Origin: Bacteroidales bacterium
GTDB taxonomy: Bacteria > Bacteroidota > Bacteroidia > Bacteroidales > F082
Assembly: GCA_014860665.1 (NCBI GenBank)
Contig: JACZJI010000002.1
Location: forward strand, 27,394 to 91,393
DNA length: 64,000 bases
Direction of reading: 5' to 3'
Made by a program: the position numbers and the translations under genes. This document shows, piece by piece, positions 1 through 7,388 of this stretch; the first letter of the stretch is position 1; the number at the start of each line of letters is the position of its first letter. The notes beneath the pieces were generated by a model. That model worked only from the letters and a program-made list of their open reading frames with translations, did no database searches and was not told the origin of the DNA.

Positions 1-1
1 G

Positions 2-673
2 CAGGATCAGATTGGCTTTGAGAATAATATAGCGCTTCAGATTGCATATAGTTATCATATGAATATTAATGCAGGAATTATCGGATTTGGTGCTGGTGTT
101 AACTTCACAAATCGCACCATTGATTTTACTAAATTTAATCCTGTTCAATCCAATGACCCTGCTCTCTTAAACACAAAACAGGGCGACATGCTTACAGACG
201 CTAATTTCGGACTCTTTTTTAAAGGCAATAATAATTTATACATTGGTGTTTCAGCCACTAATATTTTCGAAAACAAAGGTAAAAACTTAAGCACTTCTGG
301 TTCTGCTATTTATTACAGGACAGACAGGACTATTTACTTATCTACAGGATACTCATTTTCTTTGCCAAATCATCCCAAATATAACATTGCTCCATCACTG
401 CTAGTACAAACAGATTTGGCGTCAACACAATATAACATCTCAACTGTCGTTACTTACAATAACAAGTTTTGGGGGGGAATGAATTACCGATTCCAGGAAT
501 CGGTGGGTTTTTTGGTAGGAGTTCTTATTGACGGAGTACGTGTCGGGTATTCATATGATCTTCCAACATTACCCGTTGGACTTGCAGGAAGTCATGAGAT
601 TACAGTAAGTTACTGTTTTAAAATAAAGACTGAAAAAACAAAAACCAGTTATAAAAATACCCGTTATTTGTAG
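2..673 (+). CDS. porP: PorP/SprF family T9SS membrane protein (5' partial)
   Basis: The frame is open from the window edge, so the N-terminus is missing; the first in-frame Met at position 59 is internal. The visible 223 residues have alternating beta-strand character and end GSHEITVSYCFKIK plus a basic tail, as expected for the C-terminal strands of the PorP/SprF outer-membrane barrel. In the T9SS, PorP/SprF-type proteins are outer-membrane components whose genes commonly sit directly upstream of porK/gldK. Only 53 bp separate it from gldK on the same strand, so they are probably co-transcribed. The family call rests on context and fold character, and the specific orthologue (PorP or an SprF paralogue) is not certain. 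Confidence 0.8.
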   Translation, partial: QDQIGFENNIALQIAYSYHMNINAGIIGFGAGVNFTNRTIDFTKFNPVQSNDPALLNTKQGDMLTDANFGLFFKGNNNLYIGVSATNIFENKGKNLSTSGSAIYYRTDRTIYLSTGYSFSLPNHPKYNIAPSLLVQTDLASTQYNISTVVTYNNKFWGGMNYRFQESVGFLVGVLIDGVRVGYSYDLPTLPVGLAGSHEITVSYCFKIKTEKTKTSYKNTRYL

Positions 674-726
674 CGGGAAAATAAACTGAAAAGGAATTAT
701 TTGCTAAAAGAATTAAAATAGAACAA

Positions 727-2100
727 ATGAAATTAAGAGGATTGTTATACTTGCTTGCCGTTGTTTTGCTGGCGAGCTGTAGCAATACGGGAACGGGGGA
801 ACTGGTGGGGACCAGGAAGAATTCCAGACCTTTTTATCAGCCCGACCCCTATGGAATGGTGTTCATTCCTCAAGGTAGCTTTACCATGGGAGCCGGAGCA
901 GAAGATATTACAGACGGACATTTGATTCAACCCAAAACCGTGTCGGTATCTGCATTTTATATGGACCAGACGGAAATCACCAACGACGAATACAGGCAGT
1001 TTGTGGATTGGGTTCGTGACTCAATTGCACGCACTATTCTAGGACAGGTATCACCGGCAAAATATTTAATCGAGCAAAACAAAAAAACCGGGGAAACTTA
1101 TGATCCTCCTTTGTTGAACTGGAGAACAAAAATCGATTGGAACAGTAAGGATCAGAATGTACGGGAAGCTCTGAATCAAATGTATCTCCCTGAAAAGGAA
1201 AGATATTTCCGCCATAAGGAAATTGATACACGCAAACTGATGTATACTTATTACTGGGTTGATCTTCATGCTGCTGCCAGAAAAGATTTCAGCCAGCCCG
1301 GAGATCCTAAGTACGCCAGTTTTGCCAACCGTCCGCAAGGCTTTCGCGACCGCTCTGTATTTGTACACAACAACACTATTAATGTCTATCCAGATACACT
1401 TTGCTGGATTGCCGATTATCCTTACTCTTTCAACGATCCGATGACTGAAAATTATTTCTGGCATCCGGCTTATGATCATTATCCGGTAGTAGGTGTAGAC
1501 TGGGAACAGGCAAGAGCTTTCTGCGTTTGGAGAACTCAAATTTTAAATAACGCAATGAGTTCAAAGAAAGGTGGAGTAGCATTGTCTGAATTTCGTTTAC
1601 CTACCGAAGCAGAATGGGAATGGGCAGCAAGAGGTGGCAACCAGCTAAGTCCATATCCTTGGGGAGGGCCTTATACGCGTAATGCAAAAGGATGTTTCCT
1701 TGCCAACTTCAAACCCTTACGTGGAAATTATGTTGCAGACGGCGGCTTAAGAACCGTAATTGTTGCACACTATCCGCCGAATGGATTCGACTTGTATGAT
1801 ATGGCAGGAAACGTAGCCGAATGGACCAGCAGCGCCTACGATCCTTCTTCATACAATGTAACATGGGACATGGACCCCAATTATACGTACAATGCTAAAC
1901 AGAGCGATCCTCCTGTGATGAAAAGAAAAGTAATCCGCGGAGGTTCATGGAAAGACATTGCTTACTATTTGCGGGTCACCACCAGAACATGGGAATATCA
2001 GGATACCGCTAAATCTTATATCGGATTCCGTTGTATCCAACCCTATCTGGGCAGAGATAAAGGAGATAATCCCAATAGGGCTTCCAGGGTTTATCGATAA
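727..2100 (+). CDS. gldK: T9SS ring lipoprotein GldK/PorK
   Basis: Encodes 457 residues. A lipoprotein signal (LLAVVLLASCSN, lipid-modified Cys about residue 18) is followed by a formylglycine-generating-enzyme (SUMF1/FGE-like) fold. Typical FGE-family patches are visible: FIPQGSFTMGAG near the start, MDQTEITNDEYRQFVDWV, RLPTEAEWEWAARGG, YDMAGNVAEWTSSAY and RGGSWKD...GFRC at the end. In the T9SS, PorK/GldK is an outer-membrane lipoprotein that forms a periplasmic ring with PorN/GldN; the FGE fold is structural rather than catalytic. It is first of a tight gldKLMN run with 49 bp to gldL. The product name is secure from domain, lipobox and gene order. Confidence 0.95.
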   Translation: MKLRGLLYLLAVVLLASCSNTGTGELVGTRKNSRPFYQPDPYGMVFIPQGSFTMGAGAEDITDGHLIQPKTVSVSAFYMDQTEITNDEYRQFVDWVRDSIARTILGQVSPAKYLIEQNKKTGETYDPPLLNWRTKIDWNSKDQNVREALNQMYLPEKERYFRHKEIDTRKLMYTYYWVDLHAAARKDFSQPGDPKYASFANRPQGFRDRSVFVHNNTINVYPDTLCWIADYPYSFNDPMTENYFWHPAYDHYPVVGVDWEQARAFCVWRTQILNNAMSSKKGGVALSEFRLPTEAEWEWAARGGNQLSPYPWGGPYTRNAKGCFLANFKPLRGNYVADGGLRTVIVAHYPPNGFDLYDMAGNVAEWTSSAYDPSSYNVTWDMDPNYTYNAKQSDPPVMKRKVIRGGSWKDIAYYLRVTTRTWEYQDTAKSYIGFRCIQPYLGRDKGDNPNRASRVYR

Positions 2101-2149
2101 AATTTGAATCAGATATCATTAATTAACAAATATCCAAAAAGATAATAAC

Positions 2150-3157
2150 ATGGCATTTTTAGATTTTACACGAACAAGAAATTACAGAAATGTAATGGCA
2201 AAAGTTTACGGAATAGGGGCTTCCGTTGTGCTTATTGGTGCGTTGTTTAAAATAAATCACTATCCGGGTGCAGATATTGCCTTGATTGTGGGGTTAGGGA
2301 CAGAAGCAATCGTATTTTTCCTCTCTTCCTTTGAACCGCCACACGTAGATCCCGACTGGAGCCTTGTATATCCGGAACTCTCCGGAATGTATCACACTGT
2401 TGAAGGAGATAATGGATCTTTAAACAACAGCCAAAAAACTTCGACCCAGAAGCTGGACGAAATGTTTAAAAGTGCAAATATTGAACAGGATACAATAAAC
2501 CGGTTAGGAGCAGGATTGGAAAAACTTTCCGACACAACATCAAAAATTTCTGATATGGCAGACGCTTCTGCTGCCTCCCAGGAATTCACAACTAAATTAA
2601 AAACAGCAGCTGAATCCGCAGGAAGTTTTGGCAACGCTATTGAAAGCAACGTGCAGGCTGCCGGTAACTATTCACAGAAGATGAATTCTGTAAACCAAAG
2701 CGCTAACGTCCTCAGCAATGCTTATGTGCAGGCTGCCGATGCTATTAAATCCAACATGGATTCAACAGAAGAATTTGCAGGATCAGTAAAACAAGCTACA
2801 CAATCTGCTCAGATCATGGCAGACAGCTATAAAAAATCATCAGAAATTCTTACAAAATCTGTTGAAGCACTTGACTTCACAGCTATTGAAGGAGATGCTT
2901 ATAATGCCCAACTGAGAAAGATTGCAGAAAATCTGGCAGCGCTTAATGCAATTTATGAAATTCAATTAAAAGATACCAACGAGGCTGTGGAAAGTTCATC
3001 TAAAATGAAGAACACATTGAACCATCTTTATGAAAGTCTGGACAAATCAGCACAGTTCAACGCAGATTTCGCTCTGCAATTGGAAACATTAACCAAACGA
3101 ATGAGCACCCTCAATAAGGTATACGGAAATATGTTGACTGCAATGAACGTTCAGTAA
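2150..3157 (+). CDS. gldL: T9SS/gliding motor protein GldL/PorL
   Basis: Encodes 335 residues. Two hydrophobic helices lie near the N-terminus (about residues 20-38 and 43-61), followed by a long Ala/Ser/Gln-rich region with repeated heptad-like stretches, probably coiled coil and cytoplasmic. GldL with GldM forms the inner-membrane proton-driven motor that powers type IX secretion and gliding. The protein is clearly longer than the roughly 215-residue Flavobacterium GldL and closer to the Porphyromonas PorL form. The acidic residue in the transmembrane region used for proton flow cannot be assigned confidently by eye, although a Glu occurs in GLGTEAIVFFLSSFE. It lies between gldK and gldM on the same strand with 41 bp to gldM. 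Confidence 0.93.
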   Translation: MAFLDFTRTRNYRNVMAKVYGIGASVVLIGALFKINHYPGADIALIVGLGTEAIVFFLSSFEPPHVDPDWSLVYPELSGMYHTVEGDNGSLNNSQKTSTQKLDEMFKSANIEQDTINRLGAGLEKLSDTTSKISDMADASAASQEFTTKLKTAAESAGSFGNAIESNVQAAGNYSQKMNSVNQSANVLSNAYVQAADAIKSNMDSTEEFAGSVKQATQSAQIMADSYKKSSEILTKSVEALDFTAIEGDAYNAQLRKIAENLAALNAIYEIQLKDTNEAVESSSKMKNTLNHLYESLDKSAQFNADFALQLETLTKRMSTLNKVYGNMLTAMNVQ

Positions 3158-3198
3158 TATTTCCATTAAATAATTGAACCCAAAAAAGGAAAGAGTAA

Positions 3199-4884
3199 AT
3201 GGCGGGATATAAGGAGACACCCAGGCAAAAGATGATCTCAATGATGTATTTGGTACTTTACGCATTGTTGGCGCTAAATGTATCAAAGCAGGTGTTGGAT
3301 GCATTTCTGGTTGTTAATGAAAGTATGATAAGCACGAACGAAAGCCTAACTGCAAAAATTGCTACCACTTACAATCACTTCGAAGAACAATATGCACTCC
3401 AGAAAGAAAAGGTGGGGCCGTTCTGGGAGAAAGCTAAAACTGTAAAAACCGAATCAGATCAGATTCTGAAATACTTAAACCATTTGAAATTAAAATTGGT
3501 AGAAGTTACCGATGATAAGGACTCTGCGTTCGTAATGCAACATTATTATTATGATTCGCTTGTTCCGGATCCCTATCATCCGGGTAGCATGGCAAAGGTT
3601 AAATTTCTGAATCTGGAAAAAGTCCCCAGTAAAGACAAGTATAACGATCCTACTGATTATTTAATTGGTAATGAAACCAGGAAGAACGGAGAAGCCTACC
3701 GGCTGAGTAAGGCCATGGGTAATTACCGAAACAAAATCATCGAGGTGATGAATCTTTCAGATACCACCACCAGAGTGGGTTTGATAACCAATTACCTTGG
3801 CAACAAAAAAATCATTTACAGAAACGCTGATGGGCAAAAACAGGATTGGGAAAATCATAATTTCTACTATACCATCCTTGCTGCTGATATTACTTTGATA
3901 AATAAAATCATCTCTGACGTGAAAGGAGCTGAATTCGACGCCATGAATTATTTATATAGTTCTGTTACTGAGAAAGACTTCAAATTCGATCACATCGAGG
4001 CTAAAGTAATTCCGCAAAGCACTTACGTTTTGGAAGGGACAAGGTACCAGGCAGAAGTTTTAGTAGCAGCTTATGATTCCAAGACCAACCCAAAAGTCTG
4101 GGTTTTGGGCGGAGCCGATAGTATCACAAGCAAAAACATAGGAAGGGCGCAGCTTATCCATGGTGTAGGAGGAACTGTTAAATTGACTTTCCCCGCTACA
4201 AAATCAGGGATACAAAAATATGCAGGAACTATTGAAATGGTAAATCCAGCTACCAATTCTGTTGCAAAATATGATTTCAACGGAAGTTATATCGTTGCCC
4301 CGCCGTCATTGACTGTTGCTCCTTTGAAGATGAACGTGCTGTACATCGGATTGAACAATCCTGTTTCCATCACTTCACCGGGGATTGCAGATGAACAAAT
4401 TCATCCTACCATTACTGCAGGCACTTTAACCAAAGATGGAAGAAGCTGGGAGGTCAGAATTAACAAGCCGGTACCAGGTAACCAGGTTTATATTTCAGCA
4501 ACAGCTGATGTTGACGGAAAGCAGGTTTCTTTGGGTAAGTCATTGTTCAGGGTGAAACGCGTTCCTGACCCTGTGGCTCAAATTGCCGGACAAACCAATG
4601 GAACCATCGACAGGAATACATTCCTGGCTGCCGGAGCCATTATTCCGAATATGAAAGATTTTGAGTTTGACGTCTATTTTACAGTTTCTTCATTCACTTT
4701 TGCTACATTGGTCAATGGTGACTGGATTCCAAAAAATATTACAGGGAATCGTTTTACATCTGAGATTGATGAACTCATCAGAAGCGCACGTCCGCATCAG
4801 AAGTTCTTTTTTGAGAACATTGTTGCTAAAGGTCCTGATGGAAGTATAAGAACGCTGAACCCTATTACATTAGAAATTCAATAA
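3199..4884 (+). CDS. gldM: T9SS/gliding motor protein GldM/PorM
   Basis: Encodes 561 residues. One N-terminal transmembrane helix (MISMMYLVLYALLALNVSKQ, about residues 12-31) is preceded by GYKETPRQK, the typical GldM start. A long periplasmic part follows, first helical, then several beta-rich domains. GldM/PorM dimers span the periplasm, coupling the GldL motor in the inner membrane to the PorKN ring. It is somewhat longer than the usual 510-530 residues. The ATG at 3199 gives the canonical N-terminus. Downstream gldN begins 15 bp after the stop, consistent with one operon. Confidence 0.95.
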   Translation: MAGYKETPRQKMISMMYLVLYALLALNVSKQVLDAFLVVNESMISTNESLTAKIATTYNHFEEQYALQKEKVGPFWEKAKTVKTESDQILKYLNHLKLKLVEVTDDKDSAFVMQHYYYDSLVPDPYHPGSMAKVKFLNLEKVPSKDKYNDPTDYLIGNETRKNGEAYRLSKAMGNYRNKIIEVMNLSDTTTRVGLITNYLGNKKIIYRNADGQKQDWENHNFYYTILAADITLINKIISDVKGAEFDAMNYLYSSVTEKDFKFDHIEAKVIPQSTYVLEGTRYQAEVLVAAYDSKTNPKVWVLGGADSITSKNIGRAQLIHGVGGTVKLTFPATKSGIQKYAGTIEMVNPATNSVAKYDFNGSYIVAPPSLTVAPLKMNVLYIGLNNPVSITSPGIADEQIHPTITAGTLTKDGRSWEVRINKPVPGNQVYISATADVDGKQVSLGKSLFRVKRVPDPVAQIAGQTNGTIDRNTFLAAGAIIPNMKDFEFDVYFTVSSFTFATLVNGDWIPKNITGNRFTSEIDELIRSARPHQKFFFENIVAKGPDGSIRTLNPITLEIQ

Positions 4885-4899
4885 AATTATCATAAGGTG

Positions 4900-5745
4900 A
4901 TGAAAAAGATAACGCTTTACTTACTGTCAATAATGCTGCTCTGCAGCCCGGCTCTGTTGAAAGCACAGATCACTGCTGAAACGCCGGTTGATGGTTTGTA
5001 TAAGGATGAGGGAATTATCCATAAAACGCCCATTCCGCTGCCAAGTGTAAGGAAAGCAGATATCATGTGGTCCAAAAGAATCTGGCGCGAAATTGATTTT
5101 CGTCAAAAAATGAACCAGGAGTTTTACTACCCTATTGTTCCGCACCAGAACTGGAAATCTTTTATAACCATTATTCTGGACGCTTTAAAGCAAGGGAAAA
5201 TTACAGCTTATGATATTTCCCCGACTGATGAGTTGCTGGTTCCCATCACTTATCAGGAAATTATGGCACGACAAACGGATACAATTCACCGTGTAATGAA
5301 ACGTCCTAATCCACCTTACAACGAATACGACACGACTATTGTAACACAGTTTGATCCTACAAAAGTGATGCGTCTTCGTATCAAAGAAGACTGGTATTTC
5401 GACAAACAACGCTCTCAGATGCTTGTTAGAATCGAAGCACTTTGCCCGGTGATGATGACTGAACACGATGGACAACTGGTTCCCACACCCCTTTTCTGGA
5501 TTTCGTACCCGCAGGCACGGAAAGTACTTGCCCAGGCACTGGCATTTAACCCTGAAAATTCAGCCATGCGTCTCAGTTACGACGATATCTTTATCAAACG
5601 CCTGTTCGATAGTTATATCTATAAAGAGCAAAATCAATATGATCGCCGCATTTCAGACTACGAAACCGGGGTTAACGCTTTGCTTGAAGCTCAGCATATA
5701 CAACAACAAATGTTTGATTTTGAAGAGTACCTTTGGCAATACTAA
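4900..5745 (+). CDS. gldN: T9SS ring protein GldN/PorN
   Basis: Encodes 281 residues. The signal peptide (LYLLSIMLLCSPALLKAQ) is cleaved before ITAETPVDG. The conserved GldN body includes VRKADIMWSKRIWREIDFRQKMN and a C-terminal region ending in a run of Gln and aromatic residues. GldN/PorN binds PorK/GldK to make the periplasmic ring of the T9SS and contacts GldM. A GTG directly upstream at 4897 is in frame, but the ATG at 4900 followed by MKKI is the natural start. It is the last gene of the operon: a clear hairpin terminator follows 22 bp after the stop. Confidence 0.94.
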   Translation: MKKITLYLLSIMLLCSPALLKAQITAETPVDGLYKDEGIIHKTPIPLPSVRKADIMWSKRIWREIDFRQKMNQEFYYPIVPHQNWKSFITIILDALKQGKITAYDISPTDELLVPITYQEIMARQTDTIHRVMKRPNPPYNEYDTTIVTQFDPTKVMRLRIKEDWYFDKQRSQMLVRIEALCPVMMTEHDGQLVPTPLFWISYPQARKVLAQALAFNPENSAMRLSYDDIFIKRLFDSYIYKEQNQYDRRISDYETGVNALLEAQHIQQQMFDFEEYLWQY

Positions 5746-5766
5746 AACTTTGAATTTACAGATTCT

Positions 5767-5796
5767 AAAAGGTCGTCCCAAAAGGACGGCCTTTTG
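5767..5796 (+). terminator. Intrinsic terminator after the T9SS operon
   Basis: The arms AAAAGGTCGTCC and GGACGGCCTTTT flank a short CAAAA loop, giving an 11-12 bp stem with one G-T pair and a T-rich 3' side. It lies 22 bp past the gldN stop. It could work in both directions, but transcription of the neighbouring IS points toward it. Confidence 0.8.
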
Positions 5797-5885
5797 TATT
5801 TGTCTATTCAAGTTGACTCGTCCTGATTTTGGTTTACAAATTTATTGATAAATTAATTAATTGATAAGTCAATGTAGTTGGTATA

Positions 5886-5948
5886 AAAAAGTTATTTCCG
5901 GTCCACTTTCAACCTAAAGTTAAGAAAGTGGACCGGAAATAACTTTTT
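5886..5948. repeat. Perfect 25-bp inverted repeat at the left edge of the IS
   Basis: Positions 5886-5910 and 5924-5948 are exact reverse complements, separated by a 13-base AT-rich loop. The right arm contains TGGACCGGAAATAACTTT, which resembles the reverse complement of the element's right end (TGTCCTGAAATAGGTTTAC). The arms may therefore derive from the IS terminal repeat, one copy being an inverted duplicate. As RNA from the transposase strand it would form a very stable hairpin behind orfB, so it may also stop transcription. The exact IS boundary inside this structure is not resolved. Confidence 0.75.
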
Positions 5949-5965
5949 CCTATTAATGCTCATTG

Positions 5966-6871
5966 TTATAGCTGATTTATACATAAATCCTGAGGTTTCT
6001 TGTAGTAATTCTTCCACAATCGGTTCAAATGGCCGGCTTGGTTATGTGCCTGTTGTGGTGTTAGCATTTCAATGCTGCTATGTGGCCGTTCCTGATTGTA
6101 GATCTGTATTACCTGCTTGACGGCAGGATGTGCTTTCTGCAATGATTCAAACTCCATATCATTCAACCATTCAGATTTAAGTATTCCATTAATACGCTCA
6201 GCAATAGCATTTTCCAGTGGATCTCCATTTTCCGTCATACTCACCTGGATACCATGCTTATTGAGCTTGTCAACATACTTGTAGCTACAATATTGAACGC
6301 CTCGGTCAGAATGATGAATCAATCCCTCAACCTTAGCCGGTAGCTGACTAACAGCCATGTCCAGTGCTTTTATCGCATGTTTTGCCTCAAGGGTATCTGC
6401 GGTCTTCCAGCCCAGGATCTTTCTTGAATATGCATCCGTTATCAAAAACAGATAAACAAAACCTGCCTTTGTCTGGATATATGTAATGTCACTAACCCAC
6501 AGCTGATTTGGTGCTTCAGGAATCATCTCCTTTACAAGGTTGGGGTATTTCCTTAACCAATGGTTGGACATCGTGGTTATGGCCCGGTATCGCTTCCGTT
6601 TTACCAACAATTGATTTTCTCTTAATATGCTAAAGAATTTATCTCGCCCTACTGGTATATTCAGTGGAATATCCGGCTTTAGCAGGGAATAAAGTTTTCG
6701 TCCGCCTATGCGTGGCATTAGCTTCCTTTTTTTCTGAACCATTTGTACGATCAATTCCTGATCATAAATTTCCTGGTTCCTGCGCTTTATTCCTTTGTAA
6801 AAGGCCTGTCTGCTTCGTCCAAACAGCCCACACAAAGTATCGATACTTTGGCTCTTTTCCTTGGTGTGCAT
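5966..6871 (-). CDS. IS3-family transposase OrfB (DDE integrase)
   Basis: Encodes 301 residues when read from the internal ATG. An HTH_21-like N-terminal segment (SQSIDTLCGLFGRSRQAFYK) is followed by an rve integrase core. The three catalytic acidic residues are visible in context: the Asp in LWVSDITYI, the Asp in LIHHSDRGVQY and the Glu in AIAERINGILKSE. The frame is open upstream to the slippery run at 6894-6901, so the functional enzyme is expected to be the OrfAB frameshift fusion rather than this ORF alone. The sequence appears intact, so the element may be active. Confidence 0.93.
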   Translation of the reverse strand: MHTKEKSQSIDTLCGLFGRSRQAFYKGIKRRNQEIYDQELIVQMVQKKRKLMPRIGGRKLYSLLKPDIPLNIPVGRDKFFSILRENQLLVKRKRYRAITTMSNHWLRKYPNLVKEMIPEAPNQLWVSDITYIQTKAGFVYLFLITDAYSRKILGWKTADTLEAKHAIKALDMAVSQLPAKVEGLIHHSDRGVQYCSYKYVDKLNKHGIQVSMTENGDPLENAIAERINGILKSEWLNDMEFESLQKAHPAVKQVIQIYNQERPHSSIEMLTPQQAHNQAGHLNRLWKNYYKKPQDLCINQL

Positions 6872-6876
6872 GGCCT

Positions 6877-7245
6877 CTACCGTTTGGACCCAGCTTTTTT
6901 TCTGATCGAAATATTAAACTGTTCTTCAGCAATATCGATCATCGTATTTAGTGCTTCAGTCTTTAACTGCTCTTGAGCAAGCGCTTGTTCCAACTGCTTG
7001 ATCCTGGCTTGTTGATCATCCGCTTTTTTACTGGTCTTTCTTTCTTCTGACATAGCCCTGAGTACTTGTGGTTCTATCTTTTCACTGATTCCACCACCAA
7101 AGATACGAATCCATTTGTTCAATGTTCCGCCATCACCAAATCCATATTTGTTAGCAAGTTCTTTTCTGCTGACATCCGTGGTCATGTACTCTTTGACTAT
7201 CCGAATCTTAAATTCATCCGGATAGCGGTTTACGTAATGCTTCAT
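6877..7245 (-). CDS. IS3-family transposase OrfA (helix-turn-helix)
   Basis: Encodes 122 residues. The N-terminal HTH_Tnp_1-type domain (PDEFKIRIVKEYMTTDVSRK then LANKYGF...LNKWIRIF) binds the element's ends. It is followed by a C-terminal leucine-zipper-like helix (QARIKQLEQALAQEQLKTEA) used for oligomerisation in IS3 transposases. A run of seven A and a G, in minus-strand sense, lies in the last codons (RKKAGSKR). A -1 slip there continues as KKSWVQTVEAMHTKEK into OrfB. Confidence 0.92.
   Translation of the reverse strand: MKHYVNRYPDEFKIRIVKEYMTTDVSRKELANKYGFGDGGTLNKWIRIFGGGISEKIEPQVLRAMSEERKTSKKADDQQARIKQLEQALAQEQLKTEALNTMIDIAEEQFNISIRKKAGSKR
6894..6901 (-). other. Programmed -1 frameshift site (A7G) of the IS
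   Basis: On the minus strand the sequence AAAAAAAG lies eight codons before the orfA stop. Slipping back one base joins orfA to the orfB frame, which is open from here to the orfB ATG, giving the OrfAB transposase. This is the standard IS3-family expression mode. No downstream stimulatory structure was worked out. Confidence 0.75.
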
Positions 7246-7388
7246 AATCCTGTTTTAAGTTTACTTTTTCTGTAAACCTATTTCAGGACAAGACAAGTAA
7301 ACCTTTTTTAGGACTAGTCAAAATGCCCCTTGTCACATTGTCCCTTCGTCACTTTAGGAACTTCATGTTTTTTTTACCTTTGTCAGGT

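Larger units (their letters stand above)
5886..7314 (-). mobile_element. IS3-family insertion sequence (approximate limits)
   Basis: The two-ORF organisation on the minus strand (orfA then orfB, with a slippery A7G between) plus an rve-type DDE integrase in orfB define an IS3-family element of about 1.4 kb. The right end carries two direct copies of an 18-base motif (7272-7289 and 7297-7314, GTAAACC..TTT.AGGAC). The left end carries the 25-bp inverted repeat. The terminal repeats are imperfect, and I could not identify a target-site duplication. It sits between the terminator of the gldKLMN operon and recG, so it seems to disrupt neither gene but may supply or block transcription into recG. 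Confidence 0.85.

Noticed and set aside
7323..7388. Upstream ATG extending RecG by 22 residues
   Set aside because: The extension lies in GTCCC-type low-complexity DNA at the IS edge and does not match the family N-terminus.
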